Source: Kiritimatiellia bacterium (GTDB lineage Bacteria; Verrucomicrobiota; Kiritimatiellia; WLWN01). From it: DNA of 64,000 bases. Both the position numbers and the translations under genes were made by a program. The stretch lies in NCBI GenBank assembly GCA_012103575.1, contig WLWN01000001.1, positions 945,792-1,009,791 of the forward strand, read 5' to 3'. Positions 36,122 to 46,300 of the stretch are shown in pieces. Below the pieces are notes generated by a model that had not been told where the DNA came from, did not search any database, and was given only the letters and a program-made list of their open reading frames with translations. The number at the start of each line of letters is the position of its first letter. Within the stretch, counting starts at the first letter, position 1.

Positions 36122-38782
36122 CTATGCCATCAATGGATTTAGTTTTTCAGGGTTAATATCCAAGTCTTTTATAGCTTTTGTAAGCACATTTTGTTCAATT
36201 TTATTTTGTTGTGAAAGTTTGTAAAGGGTCGCCAGTGTGACATAGCGTGCATCTACTTCAAAGAAGTCTCGTAACGCCTCTCGACTTTCACTACGACCAA
36301 ATCCATTGGTTCCTAAAGAATGTAAGGGGCCAGGAAGCCAGCGCGCAATAGAATCCGGCAGCGTTTTGACGTTGTCACTGGCCGCCACAAAGACGCTTGA
36401 TTTATCGCCGAAGCATTGGGTCACGTAAGGGATTTTTGGCGTTTTGTCAGGATTCAACATATCCCAACGTTCAATATCCATAGCTTCTCGCCGCAACTCT
36501 TTATAGCTTGTTACAGACCATACGTCTGTATCGACATCATATTTTTCACCTAATAATGCTTGGGCTTTTAACACTTCGTTTAAGATCGTGCCACTTCCCA
36601 AAAGTTGAGCCTGTACCTTTCCATTTTTGTTTTGTGCAGGGCGAATCTTGTAGACACCTTTTAAGATCCCTTCCTCCGCTTGATGGGGCATGGAAGGATG
36701 TTCATAGTTTTCGTTCATCACGCTGAGATAATAGAAAATATTTTCGTTATCCTTATACATGCGTCGAATGCCATCTTTGATAATAACAGCTAATTCATAG
36801 GCATACGCAGGATCATACGTGATGAGGTTTGGAACCGGGTAAGCAAAGAGATGACTTTGTCCATCCTGGTGCTGAAGGCCTTCACCATTGAGCGTTGTTC
36901 GACCTGCTGTCCCACCGATTAAGAACCCTTTACATCGCATATCGCCCGCTGCCCAGATTAAATCGCCAATGCGTTGGAATCCAAACATGGAATAATAGAT
37001 AAAGAATGGAATCATGGGAATGCTATGATTTGAATACGCTGAACCCGCGGCTATAAAGGAGGACATAGAACCGGCTTCAGTAATCCCTTCCTCAAGTAAT
37101 TGGCCATCTTTAGATTCTTTATAATAGAGGAGACTTTCCTTATCTACCGGTTCATACAATTGGCCGGTATGGGCATAAATGCCGACTTGACGGAATAAAG
37201 CCTCCATGCCAAAGGTTCGCGCTTCATCGGGAACAATGGGGACGATATATTTTCCAAGCGATTTGTCTTTTAAAAGTTGGGCTAAGATACGGACAAAAAC
37301 CATGGTGGTGGATACTTCACGGCCTTGTGTCCCCTTATAAAATTCATTAAAAATTTTGTCAGCGGGAGGGGTTAGACTGATTTCCTTTGTATTTCGCTTA
37401 GGAATAGATCCCCCGAACTTTTCTCGGCTTTCACGTAGGTATTGCATTTCGGGGCTATCCTCAGGGGGCTTATAAAAAGGCGCTTCACCAACCTCTTTGT
37501 CCGAAATAGGGATGCTAAATCGGGTGCGAAAAGCTTTTAATTCTTCTTCATTCAATTTTTTTTGTTGATGCGTTATATTTTTCCCTTCTCCACTTTCGCC
37601 GAGCCCATATCCTTTAACCGTCTTTGCCAAAATTACCGTTGGAGCGCCTTTGTGTTCTACGGCGGTCTTATAAGCCGTATATATTTTTTCTGGATCATGA
37701 CCCCCTCGGTTTAGTTTTTCCAATTGCTCATTAGAAAGATGCTTCACAAGGTTTAGCAATTCGGGAGACGTCCCAAAAAAATGATTCCGGATATAATCCC
37801 CGCCTGAAACGGTATATTTTTGGAATTGTCCATCTACAATCTCTTCAAATCGTTTGATCAGGAGGCCCTCGGGATCTTTCTCGAAAAGGGCATCCCACCC
37901 ATCTCCCCAAATGACTTTGATCACATTCCAGCCAGCGCCGCGGAAGGCTGCTTCAAGTTCTTGGATAATTCGTCCATTTCCACGAACCGGTCCATCCAGT
38001 CTTTGTAAATTACAATTAATAACAAAGATAAGATTATCAAGTTTCTCACGAGAGGCCAATGTGATGGCCCCCAATGCTTCAGGTTCATCGCATTCGCCAT
38101 CGCCTAGAAAAGCCCATACTTTTTGATCCGATCGTTTTTTAAGGCCTCGGTCCTCTAAATATCGAATAAAACGAGCGTGATAAATAGACATGATGGGGCC
38201 TAACCCCATGGACACGGTGGGAAATTGCCAAAAGTCAGGCATTAACCAGGGATGAGGATATGAAGAAAGCCCGCCACCCGGTTGTAGTTCTCTTCGGAAA
38301 TTTACTAAATGTTGCTCTGTCAGTCGTCCTTCAAGAAAGGCTCGTGCATAAATCCCCGGCGTGGCATGTCCTTGATAATAGATCATGTCACCCGGATGGT
38401 TTTCGCTTTGTGCTCTCCAAAAATGATTAAATCCTACTTCGTATAAAGTCGCTGCTGAAGCATAGGTAGATATATGACCTCCAACACTTGGATCCATACG
38501 GTTTGCTCGTACAACCATGGCCATTGCATTCCAACGAATAATACATTTAATGCGCCATTCAATCTCACGATTACCTGGATAGGGGGATTGCTTGTCGACT
38601 GAAATGGTATTGATGTATGGGGTATTCGCGGTAAAAGGGATTACCACACCTTTTTTGTGGGCGTGTATTTCTAACTGGTGTAGAATATGCTGAACCGATT
38701 CGTGTCCTGATTGATGGAGGGCATCCTCTAGCGAATCGATCCAATCCTTAATTTCAAGTTCTTGTGACTCATTTGAATGCAT
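36122..38782 (-). CDS. aceE: Pyruvate dehydrogenase E1, homodimeric type
   Basis: The 886 residues match the E. coli AceE length (887). Thiamine diphosphate binding is seen in 'VWAFLGDGECDEPEALGAI' and 'NLIFVINCNLQRLDGPVRGN' (GDG...N). The N-terminal 'GGHISTYASAATLYEVGFNHFW' and the central 'VPDEARTFGMEALFRQVGIY' and 'EGITEAGSMSSFIAAG' are family landmarks. It decarboxylates pyruvate and passes the acetyl unit to E2. It is the first gene of the operon. An AT-rich inverted repeat lies ~100 bp upstream. Confidence 0.96.
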   Translation of the reverse strand: MHSNESQELEIKDWIDSLEDALHQSGHESVQHILHQLEIHAHKKGVVIPFTANTPYINTISVDKQSPYPGNREIEWRIKCIIRWNAMAMVVRANRMDPSVGGHISTYASAATLYEVGFNHFWRAQSENHPGDMIYYQGHATPGIYARAFLEGRLTEQHLVNFRRELQPGGGLSSYPHPWLMPDFWQFPTVSMGLGPIMSIYHARFIRYLEDRGLKKRSDQKVWAFLGDGECDEPEALGAITLASREKLDNLIFVINCNLQRLDGPVRGNGRIIQELEAAFRGAGWNVIKVIWGDGWDALFEKDPEGLLIKRFEEIVDGQFQKYTVSGGDYIRNHFFGTSPELLNLVKHLSNEQLEKLNRGGHDPEKIYTAYKTAVEHKGAPTVILAKTVKGYGLGESGEGKNITHQQKKLNEEELKAFRTRFSIPISDKEVGEAPFYKPPEDSPEMQYLRESREKFGGSIPKRNTKEISLTPPADKIFNEFYKGTQGREVSTTMVFVRILAQLLKDKSLGKYIVPIVPDEARTFGMEALFRQVGIYAHTGQLYEPVDKESLLYYKESKDGQLLEEGITEAGSMSSFIAAGSAYSNHSIPMIPFFIYYSMFGFQRIGDLIWAAGDMRCKGFLIGGTAGRTTLNGEGLQHQDGQSHLFAYPVPNLITYDPAYAYELAVIIKDGIRRMYKDNENIFYYLSVMNENYEHPSMPHQAEEGILKGVYKIRPAQNKNGKVQAQLLGSGTILNEVLKAQALLGEKYDVDTDVWSVTSYKELRREAMDIERWDMLNPDKTPKIPYVTQCFGDKSSVFVAASDNVKTLPDSIARWLPGPLHSLGTNGFGRSESREALRDFFEVDARYVTLATLYKLSQQNKIEQNVLTKAIKDLDINPEKLNPLMA

Positions 38783-38872
38783 ATTATTTTATTTCCTCGG
38801 AACGGTCTTACTCTTTAAGAAAGTCCATAAGAGTACTAATAACTTTCAAAACGTAAATCTAAAAAGGCACCG

Positions 38873-38906
38873 ATTCTAATTTTATTTCAAAAACGAGAAT
38901 TAGAAT
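38873..38906. repeat. AT-rich inverted repeat upstream of aceE
   Basis: Nine-base arms ATTCTAATT (38873-38881) and AATTAGAAT (38898-38906) surround a 16-nt loop. They lie between the biotin operon end and the aceE start. This could be a regulator site or a weak hairpin, and there is nothing further to decide. Confidence 0.3.
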
Positions 38907-38925
38907 AAATCTCTTTCAAAACCAC

Positions 38926-38939
38926 GCCGCTTGCGCGGC
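38926..38939 (-). terminator. Possible terminator of the biotin operon
   Basis: On the minus strand, immediately after the bioA stop, GCCGC-gcaa-GCGGC forms a short GC-rich stem, followed by gtggttttg. The T-run is weak, so this is a low-confidence rho-independent terminator. Confidence 0.35.
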
Positions 38940-38941
38940 TA

Positions 38942-40279
38942 CTACAAATCATCAAATAGCTCTGCCCTATGTTTACACGTGTTTATAGTAGCGTTGCTTG
39001 TCTCTTCTACTGCTCTTGCAAGTGTTCGAACTGTGGCCTCTAGAGCTTTTTCTGGAGTGATTAAGGGAAGCATGACATAAATGACTTGGCCGAGGGGGCG
39101 AACTAGGTAGCCATGATTTTTCATATATTTTTGTACGCGTTGGGCTTTTCCCGTTATCTCTTTTTTGAATTCAATAGCACCGATCATGCCTAAACACCTA
39201 ACTTCTTTGATAGAAGGATGTATAGCTAGAGGCCTCAAAAATATTTCGAGTTTTATGCCAAGTTTATGTGCGTTTTCAATAATATGATCGTCTGCATAGG
39301 TTCGTAGTGTTTCTATGGCTGTAGCTGCAGCCAGGGGGTTTCCTGCAAAGGTATGACCATGATAAAAGGTGTGATCTGTGGGTTGGTCACTGAACGTTTC
39401 GTGAATCTGGTTTCGGACAATCGCTGCGCTGATGGGTAAATAGCCTGCCGATAAACCTTTCCCTACACATACCATGTCAGGGATGATATTAGCATGTTCA
39501 AAGGCAAACATTTTTCCCGTACGTCCCATGCCTGTAGCAATTTCATCGGCAATAAAAAGAATATCATGCTTTTTGCACAGTTCATAAAGTTTATGTAAGT
39601 AGTTGGCCGAGTAAATACGCATGCCTGCAGCCCCTTGGCAGAGGGGTTCTACAAGCATGGCCGCATATTCATCTCTATGTTGTTTGATCACGTCTTCTGC
39701 CTGACAAAGCGCCTCTTCTTCGGTTGCATCATAAGGGGACACAGGAAGTTGATCCGATCGAAGAAGCATCTCTTTGAAGGGGCGATGAAACGTTTCTTGA
39801 TATCCCATGGAAACCGCAGCCAATGTATCACCATGATAGGCTTCCTTTAATGAGAGAAACTTTATTTTTTTAGACATACCTAGATTATACCAGTATTGAA
39901 GAGAAATTTTTAAAGCCGTTTCTACAGCACTCGCTCCATCACTTGCAAAATGGACATGACAGTCAGAATCAGGCATCTTGTGAGCGAGTTCTTTTGCGAG
40001 TTCAATAGCGGGTGGGTGTGAAAGGTTTCCTAGAATGCTGTGCTGTAATTCATCACACTGTTTTTTGATCGCGTTCACGATCCGTGGATGGCTATGACCG
40101 AGGTTACAAGCCCACCATGAAGCAATGGCGTCTACATAGGGTGTTCCGTTTATATCATAAAGATAAATGCCCTTCCCTTGTGAAATAATAGGAAGGGGCG
40201 TATTCTCTAGCGCAGAGAATGTGGTATACGGATGCCACACATAGTCTTGGTCCCATTTTTTATAGTGTTCTACGTTCAT
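38942..40279 (-). CDS. bioA: Adenosylmethionine-8-amino-7-oxononanoate aminotransferase
   Basis: The 445-residue class III aminotransferase has the N-terminal 'VWHPYTTFSALENTPLPII' and 'ASWWACNLGHSHPRI' typical of BioA, 'LFIADEIATGMGRTG' (Asp binding the PLP ring) and the PLP lysine in 'MVCVGKGLSAGYLPISA' near residue 273. It converts KAPA to DAPA with SAM as amino donor. It shares one base with the stop of bioD. It is the last gene of the bioF-H-C-D-A operon. Confidence 0.95.
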   Translation of the reverse strand: MNVEHYKKWDQDYVWHPYTTFSALENTPLPIISQGKGIYLYDINGTPYVDAIASWWACNLGHSHPRIVNAIKKQCDELQHSILGNLSHPPAIELAKELAHKMPDSDCHVHFASDGASAVETALKISLQYWYNLGMSKKIKFLSLKEAYHGDTLAAVSMGYQETFHRPFKEMLLRSDQLPVSPYDATEEEALCQAEDVIKQHRDEYAAMLVEPLCQGAAGMRIYSANYLHKLYELCKKHDILFIADEIATGMGRTGKMFAFEHANIIPDMVCVGKGLSAGYLPISAAIVRNQIHETFSDQPTDHTFYHGHTFAGNPLAAATAIETLRTYADDHIIENAHKLGIKLEIFLRPLAIHPSIKEVRCLGMIGAIEFKKEITGKAQRVQKYMKNHGYLVRPLGQVIYVMLPLITPEKALEATVRTLARAVEETSNATINTCKHRAELFDDL

Positions 40280-40974
40280 TATAACACATCAAAAAGGGCC
40301 GTTACATGGCAGGCTTCTATAGTTCCGCTCGCTAAATTTTCCATATAGGGGAGGGGCCCATACACAGGAATCTGGCCTAACTTTTCAATCATGCGTATAT
40401 TCTCCTCTTCAATGAATCCATGCGCTACGGGTCCGGTTTCTATAAAAACAACACCTTTAATGAACACGTTATAGTGTCGGAGCGCTTTTATAGAGAGCAG
40501 GGTATGGTTGAGGGTTCCCAATCCAGGTCGTGCTGCTAATAAAACCGGAAGCTTCAACGCGATCATAAGATCCAGCATCGTTTTATTTTCACTTAACGGA
40601 ACAAGTACACCCCCTGCTCCTTCTACAAGTACGGTATCATATCTTGCCGTTAGTGTCTGAAAGCATTTGACAATATATTCAATGTCTATAGCAGCGGAAT
40701 CTTTTTGTGCTGCAAGATGCGGAGAACAGGCGGGCTCAAATTGATAAGGAGCGATATGCTTCATCTCTTCGCCTAAGGGTTTAAACATAGACATGGAGAG
40801 GCAAAATTCTATGTCGGGTGCAATCCACTTGCCCGCTTTCTTTACACAACCTGTTTGAACCGGTTTCATGGGGATCGCGTTGATCCCTTGAGCTCGACAT
40901 AGTGCGTAAAGAGAGGCCGCTAAAACGGTTTTTCCTACACCTGTATCGGTTCCAGTTATGAAAAGACTCTGCAT
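40279..40974 (-). CDS. bioD: Dethiobiotin synthetase
   Basis: The 231-residue P-loop protein begins 'LFITGTDTGVGKTVLAASLYAL' (ATP loop). 'PMKPVQTGC' follows near residue 36 and 'VEGAGGVLVPLSENKTMLDLM' near 116. BioD closes the ureido ring of DAPA using CO2 and ATP. It sits between bioC (2 nt apart) and bioA (1-nt overlap). Confidence 0.95.
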   Translation of the reverse strand: MQSLFITGTDTGVGKTVLAASLYALCRAQGINAIPMKPVQTGCVKKAGKWIAPDIEFCLSMSMFKPLGEEMKHIAPYQFEPACSPHLAAQKDSAAIDIEYIVKCFQTLTARYDTVLVEGAGGVLVPLSENKTMLDLMIALKLPVLLAARPGLGTLNHTLLSIKALRHYNVFIKGVVFIETGPVAHGFIEEENIRMIEKLGQIPVYGPLPYMENLASGTIEACHVTALFDVL

Positions 40975-40975
40975 A

Positions 40976-41761
40976 TTATTTTTTTGCGGTTACAAACCCT
41001 ATACGATACGTGGCATAAACAGTTCCATCACTATTTTTGTGGGTGGTATCATAATCAGCTATGAGACGATTTAATTCTTGCCGGGTAAGCGGATCGTCTG
41101 ATTGAGACACAGAACCGCCAGTTGATCCCTGTGCATGAATACTTTGCAAAAAGTCATGTGCAGAGGGATAGACGATCTTATGCTTTTCCGGTTCGTCATA
41201 TAGAATTTCCCACCCACACGTAGTCATGATTTTCAGGACATCTTCAAAAAGGGGTAATTGGCCAAGCGGTTTCTTGTGGGGTGCAACGCGTATTCTCGAT
41301 GCATGAAGCTCTTCAAGGGTATGGCGTAACATAATCGATGCGACAAAAAATCCTCCATCCTGTTGCATCCCATAAATACGTTGGAAACAATCCTCTAACG
41401 GTTCGACCCAATGAAGAGCAGAACTACTTGCAATCATGTCATATCCAACGTGTTCATGTGTTTTTATGTCCGCTTGAATCCATCGAATGTTCTGGGAGTT
41501 ATTAGGGCTAAGCTTGGCCTGATCAAGCATACTGCCTGAAACATCTAATGCATCAATGGTTGTCGTAGGATACCTTTCACATAATCGTTTGGTGAGCTGA
41601 CCTGTACCGCACCCAATTTCTAGTAAATGGTATGGGGCAGGGAGTGCTTGTGTCAGCCCGATGACCTTTTCAGCAACCATGCTTTGAACCGTGGCATGCC
41701 TATCGTATGTTGTAGCAGCTGTTGAAAATCGTTTCTTAATGGATGTGTTCATTATAACCAC
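40976..41761 (-). CDS. bioC: Malonyl-ACP O-methyltransferase
   Basis: The 261-residue methyltransferase has 'RFSTAATTYDRHATVQ' at the start, motif I 'HLLEIGCGTGQLTKRLCERYP', and 'DMIASSSALHWVEPLEDCFQ', as in BioC. It methylates malonyl-ACP so that fatty acid synthesis can make the pimeloyl chain. It overlaps the bioH-like esterase gene by 10 nt. BioC with a BioH-type esterase is the standard pairing. Confidence 0.92.
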   Translation of the reverse strand: MVIMNTSIKKRFSTAATTYDRHATVQSMVAEKVIGLTQALPAPYHLLEIGCGTGQLTKRLCERYPTTTIDALDVSGSMLDQAKLSPNNSQNIRWIQADIKTHEHVGYDMIASSSALHWVEPLEDCFQRIYGMQQDGGFFVASIMLRHTLEELHASRIRVAPHKKPLGQLPLFEDVLKIMTTCGWEILYDEPEKHKIVYPSAHDFLQSIHAQGSTGGSVSQSDDPLTRQELNRLIADYDTTHKNSDGTVYATYRIGFVTAKK

Positions 41762-42447
41762 GTTTCTACCTTTTCAAATATCCATCGAGGTCTTCGCATA
41801 GGAAGATCGTGTCCTATGTTTTCACAATATTCAATGGTGCTTATGGGTATGGTTTTGCTGAGAAATGTTCCCGCTTCACTGGGAACAATAACATCCTTTA
41901 ATCCGTGTAAGATAAGGGTTCTCTGCTGAATGCTTTTTACGGTTCTTCTTAAGTCTGTCTTTAACAAGTAAGCAAGCCCTGAACAGAGTGTGTCCACGCC
42001 CGTTTCAAGCGTTTGCTTGGCCTTATCTTTTAAAATATTGACATGCACAGGGTGAGGAGAAGAAACGGATGTGAAGTGATCAATCAATGTGTCTTCCGGA
42101 TCTTTTTTGATCGATCGGCGTAAAGCTCGGACGTGGCTTCCCGGCAATCCGAAGCTATACCCTTTGTCAGAACAAAACCGTGCGGTTGAATTAATCAGAA
42201 TTAAACCTTTTATAGTGTCAGGCCATTGGGTGGCGGACTCCATAGCGATCATACCACCCATGGACCAGCCCAAAACAAAGCATCCATCCTTATATTCAGA
42301 AAAGATGGGCTCCATTCCTTTTGCAGAAAAAAAATCAGTAGATGTCACCCGTTTTAAATTAAAGATGTCAGATAATAGTCTGCAAAGTGTTTTTAGTGTT
42401 TTGGGCGGCTGCGCCCACCCGGATAAGAGAATTAGGTTTTTTTTCAT
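41752..42447 (-). CDS. BioH-like alpha/beta hydrolase, pimeloyl-ACP methyl ester esterase
   Basis: The 231-residue alpha/beta hydrolase has the nucleophile elbow 'VLGWSMGGMIAME' (Ser near residue 81), the acidic residue in 'ILHGLKDVIVPSEAG', and the catalytic His in 'CENIGHDLPMRRP'. The position between bioF and bioC implies that it removes the methyl ester from pimeloyl-ACP. The N-terminus ('LILLSGWAQPPKTL') resembles BioH/BioV-type esterases. The exact subfamily is not certain, so no symbol is given. Confidence 0.8.
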   Translation of the reverse strand: MKKNLILLSGWAQPPKTLKTLCRLLSDIFNLKRVTSTDFFSAKGMEPIFSEYKDGCFVLGWSMGGMIAMESATQWPDTIKGLILINSTARFCSDKGYSFGLPGSHVRALRRSIKKDPEDTLIDHFTSVSSPHPVHVNILKDKAKQTLETGVDTLCSGLAYLLKTDLRRTVKSIQQRTLILHGLKDVIVPSEAGTFLSKTIPISTIEYCENIGHDLPMRRPRWIFEKVETWL

Positions 42448-43616
42448 ATCACCTTATTTTTTCGTGCTATACGAATAATGGTCTTAGCCGCTTCATTAAG
42501 ATCATCGGGTGTATGAGCCCGTGTAATGGACAGTCTTAGCCGTGCAGTCCCGGGAGGCACTGTTGGGGGGCGTATCGCTACAGCTAGAAGACCTGCCGCC
42601 CTTAATTCTTTGGAAAGGTCAACGGCTCTTTGATTGTCACCGATGAGAATAGGAATAATCTGGCTTTCAGATTTTAATGTGTTTAGCCCTGCATCATTTA
42701 ATTGTTTTCGGAATATTGAAGCACGTTCTAGTAACGCTTTTCCCACATTTGGTTTTTTCCCCAATACGTCCAGTGCGCCTAAAGCAGCGCCTAACGATGA
42801 AGGGGGAGGGGCCGTTGTATAGATAAACGCTCTGGCTTTATTCGTTAGGAGTTTCTTAACCGCTTTTGAACAAGCAACAAAACCTCCGTAACCGCCCAGT
42901 GCTTTACTTAATGTGCCCATTGATACGTTTACTATTTTTTCAAGATGTCCGTGTCGTACAAGTCCACACCCTTGATTCCCAAACACGCCGCTGGCATGTG
43001 CTTCGTCGACCATAAGCATGGCTTCATGGGTTTGGGCAAGCGTAGCTATTTCTGATAGAGGCGCTAAATCGCCGTCCATGCTAAATACCGATTCCGTAAT
43101 GATAAGTTTCTTTTTGTTGGTTTCATATCTTTTTAACCGGGTCTCAAGGTGATCAAGATCGTTATGCTTAAAACGGATTAACTGAGCCTGACTTAAAATA
43201 ATCCCATCAAGGATACTTGCGTGCACCAGTCGATCCGCAAAGACCACGTCATTTTTATCAACAAGGCATGGAATCGTCCCGGCATTAGCCATGTATCCAC
43301 TTCCAAAGACAAGAGCTGCCGGATACCCTTTATGAACGGCTAAACATCGTTCCAGTTCATTGTGTAAAGGAAGTGTTCCTGTGACGAGACGAGAAGCGGC
43401 TGAACCCGCTCCATATTTTTCTAAAGCTGCGCGGGCGGCCTCAATACATAAGGGGTAGTTTACCAGGTCGAGATAATCATTTGAAGCAAAATTAAGATAA
43501 GGCTGACCCTCTAAATAGAGTTTCCCTCCAATATGTGGGAACATTTCTAAATTTCTTTCCAATCCTTGGACCTTTAAAGGTTCCAGCGTATTATTAATCC
43601 AATTTTCTTGATGCAT
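42444..43616 (-). CDS. bioF: 8-amino-7-oxononanoate synthase
   Basis: The 390-residue PLP enzyme has 'YLNFASNDYLDLVNYP', 'ESVFSMDGDLAPL', 'LMVDEAHASGVFG' and the PLP lysine in 'VSMGTLSKALGGYGGFVA' near residue 235. It condenses pimeloyl-ACP with alanine. It is the first gene of the minus-strand biotin operon, divergent from bioB. Confidence 0.94.
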   Translation of the reverse strand: MHQENWINNTLEPLKVQGLERNLEMFPHIGGKLYLEGQPYLNFASNDYLDLVNYPLCIEAARAALEKYGAGSAASRLVTGTLPLHNELERCLAVHKGYPAALVFGSGYMANAGTIPCLVDKNDVVFADRLVHASILDGIILSQAQLIRFKHNDLDHLETRLKRYETNKKKLIITESVFSMDGDLAPLSEIATLAQTHEAMLMVDEAHASGVFGNQGCGLVRHGHLEKIVNVSMGTLSKALGGYGGFVACSKAVKKLLTNKARAFIYTTAPPPSSLGAALGALDVLGKKPNVGKALLERASIFRKQLNDAGLNTLKSESQIIPILIGDNQRAVDLSKELRAAGLLAVAIRPPTVPPGTARLRLSITRAHTPDDLNEAAKTIIRIARKNKVI

Positions 43617-43646
43617 GTTTCTTGGTCAAAAGGCTCAAAGAATAGG

Positions 43647-43729
43647 AGTCAAAAGTCGAAAGTCCAAGATCAAAAGAAAAAAATCCGTTAACCTTCAACT
43701 TTTAGATCTTTGACCTTGGACTTTTGACT
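43647..43729. repeat. Inverted repeat between bioF and bioB
   Basis: AGTCAAAAGTC (43647-43657) is repeated in inverse at 43719-43729, with looser complementarity inside. It fills the divergent promoter region of the biotin genes. It does not match the classical BirA operator (TTGTAAACC/GGTTTACAA). Its role is unknown. Confidence 0.45.
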
Positions 43730-43750
43730 TGAGATCAGTAATGTACAGAG

Positions 43751-44743
43751 ATGAGTAAGACCCGTGTAATAGACTGGAATCAACTAAGCAGAAGAGTCTT
43801 GGATAACAACCCTGTTTCCAGAGATGAAGCCATGGCTATATTGAGCTCTGAAGAGGATGAGCTATTAGCTGTGCTCGATGCTTCTTTTCAAATACGTAAA
43901 AAATATTGGGGTCGTGGAATTAGAATCCATGTTCTTGAAAATGCAAAGAGCGGGATGTGTCGTGAAAACTGTTCTTTTTGTAGCCAAGCCATTGGGTCTT
44001 ATAGTGGCGTGGATCGGTACAAATTCCTCTCCGTAGGTGAACTTGTTGAAGGGGCCCGTAATGCCTATGAGAAAAAGGCCGTTAAATATTGCATTGTTAC
44101 GGCTACGCGAGGACCCTCAGAGTCTGAGATGGGAGTGGTCTGCGAAGCCGTACAAAAGATTAAAAACGAAATACCCATTGAAATTTGCACCTCTTTAGGC
44201 TTGTTGACAGGTGACCAAGCAGATCGGTTGGCAGCAGCTGGCGTGGATCGATTTAATCATAACTTAGAAACCTCTGAACGTTTTTATTCTGAAATCTGCC
44301 AAACCCATACTTATCAAGATAGGGTGGACACCATACAAGCTGCTAAAAAAGCTGGAATGGAAGCCTGTTGCGGAGGCATTATGGGTATGGGAGAAACCCA
44401 TAATGACCGGGTCGAGTTAGCTTTTGCCTTAAGAGAACTAGAAATCGAATCGATTCCTGTTAACTTTTTGGATCCGCGAGAAGGGACGCCATTAGCGGAT
44501 TGTTCCCTTATGGAGCCTGCGGAATGTCTCCGTTGTTTAGCCATGTTTCGCTTTGTGAACCCAACACGCGAAATACGAGTTGCAGGAGGGCGTGAAGTAT
44601 GCCTGAAACATCTTCAACCTCTTGCATTATATCCGGCCAACTCTCTATTTTCTGAGGGGTACTTGACCACAACGGGGCAGGGCAATCCTGAAGATATGGC
44701 AATGATTCAAGAAGCAGGATTTTATACAGAAGAAATGATCTGA
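43751..44743 (+). CDS. bioB: Biotin synthase
   Basis: This radical SAM enzyme has 330 residues. The cluster-binding 'CRENCSFCSQAIG' (CxxxCxxC) lies near residue 73, 'YCIVTATRGPSESEM' near 115, 'FNHNLETSERFYSEICQTHTYQDRV' near 173, and 'VNFLDPREGTPL' near 237. BioB inserts sulfur into dethiobiotin, using a second iron-sulfur cluster. It is transcribed away from the other biotin genes. An IS1380-like element is inserted ~26 bp after its stop. Confidence 0.95.
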   Translation: MSKTRVIDWNQLSRRVLDNNPVSRDEAMAILSSEEDELLAVLDASFQIRKKYWGRGIRIHVLENAKSGMCRENCSFCSQAIGSYSGVDRYKFLSVGELVEGARNAYEKKAVKYCIVTATRGPSESEMGVVCEAVQKIKNEIPIEICTSLGLLTGDQADRLAAAGVDRFNHNLETSERFYSEICQTHTYQDRVDTIQAAKKAGMEACCGGIMGMGETHNDRVELAFALRELEIESIPVNFLDPREGTPLADCSLMEPAECLRCLAMFRFVNPTREIRVAGGREVCLKHLQPLALYPANSLFSEGYLTTTGQGNPEDMAMIQEAGFYTEEMI

Positions 44744-44768
44744 CCTAAAAAATCAGTTTTTACACAAA

Positions 44769-46264
44769 CCTGAATCCGTCAGCTATCGCTTCGGAAGGCG
44801 TTTTGGGGCTCAAAAGCTGAAAATTTTTTCCTTGAGATGCTCGCTTTTGGGCGGATTGGGACCGGCAAGTATCACCCTGATGAATTTTTTGAGCGTACAG
44901 GTCAGATTCACTCTGATTTGACCATTTTGGGGCGTAGGCCTCCTTGGGCAGTCGCCTTAGAGTATTGTTAAAGGTGCACGGAGGGCTATGCGAAGGAATG
45001 GGCAATATCTTGTATCACTTCAAACCAGCGACAACGCTTGCCAAAGTGAAGTTCAATTCGTCCGGCGTGGCGGACCAATCGAACCGCGCAATAGGTTGAT
45101 CGCTCAACATCAAGATCGCTTTTGAGTTCACTGTGGTACTGCTCGCTGGGGCCATGTCCATGATAGAGATCTAGCACGGTCTTGGCACGACAAGAGAGGT
45201 TCGTCCACCAGGTGTTCACCTCAAGTTTAGGAACCAGAAGTTTCTGACCATCGATATCGATGGTGCGTTCAATCACTTCGAAGGCCACCGGGACACAAGG
45301 GCGGTTTTGGTCACCACCGGGATGGAAATGATCGAAAAAGCCTGTGTAAACGTTCTTGCCTTCACGACTGTCTTGTTTGTCTCCAACTCGGCGTGCAAGG
45401 GCCAGCATTTGTTCAGGACATTCGCGGCGAGGATTTCGCTTTACGATAAAATAATGATCCCCAAAAGCGTCGAAGTTATCGGCCGCAGCGTTGCCACTAT
45501 CAAGCCGAAGCAAACATTTTCCACCCAGGCCCAGGGTTTGGAGCGTTTCAACGCTGCGGGCAATAAACGCGGTCGTTCCCGACTGACAATGTTGTTTACC
45601 GGGTCGAAGTTCGCACTCAAGCATGTGGCCTTGAGTGCCCACATAGGCAAATATCGGGGCGTAACCATCATGGCCCTTCTAGGTGTAGGAAACGCCTTCT
45701 TTCGAAGAGCCTGAGTGACCTAAAGGGCTCACATCGATATCGACGGGAACAAGATCAAGCCCTTCGACATCTACCTAGCCAAAGGGGCCCGAGGAAAGAA
45801 GTTCGGTGTTGAGTTTGCGTAGCCCCACATGGGTTCTGGCTGGGGGCAGGTCGTCGGAACGACATCGGAACACCGGCTCAGAGGCTACCTTTTTAACTCC
45901 CCTTTTTAAGTCCAAAGGCATTCGTAAAAATCTCATCACCCCGGTACAGGTCGATATCATTGAAATCGGTTCGACCGTTGCAAAGTAAGCCGATCTGGGT
46001 AAGGAGGATCTCCCGATCAGAGATCGCATCGGAGCGGCGTGGTTGAAAATTGGAGGGAAGAATCCGTTGAGCATGATCCTCAAGCAGCAGGCCGCAAAGA
46101 TGATTTCCGCTTGTGCTGTTGAGTTCGCCCTTGCCAGTCTTTATTTTATATTGTTTCATATACACATCTGTTGGGGTGGGGTTGTTTGTTTGAATACGGG
46201 TATGCTCCCCGCTTTAGCCCAACAGGTAATGAAAAATCGTCAGATTTTGTCTGACAGATTCAGG
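44769..46264 (-). mobile_element. IS1380-family element, copy A (1496 bp, internally deleted)
   Basis: The ends are CCTGAATCCGTCAG and CTGACAGATTCAGG. It is flanked by a perfect 5-bp duplication ACAAA (44764-44768 and 46265-46269). Compared with copy B (1658 bp) it lacks 162 bp in the transposase 3' part, in two deletions of 58 and 104 bp, the second between direct repeats of attgcgcggt. It is oriented opposite to copy B. A stem (GTCAGA/TCTGAC) lies at the transposase-proximal end. Confidence 0.93.
44986..46159 (-). pseudogene. IS1380 transposase remnant, copy A
   Basis: The frame starts 'KQYKIKTGKGELNSTSGNHLCGLLLEDHAQRIL' but breaks after 'TNAFGLKK' because of a 13-bp insertion (a near-tandem repeat of ttaaaaagg). 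It then carries two in-frame TAG codons before 'GTQGHMLECELRPGKQHCQSG'. The catalytic core ('LLRLDSGNAAADNFD', 'GPSEQYHSELKSDLD') is visible, but 54 residues after 'DLDVER' are missing. It cannot make an active transposase. Confidence 0.9.
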
Positions 46265-46300
46265 ACAAACTAAGAACCTCTTGAACAATAATAAGGTTAA

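Noticed and set aside
43617..43750. BirA operator between bioF and bioB
   Set aside because: The inverted repeat present does not match the TTGTAAACC/GGTTTACAA consensus.
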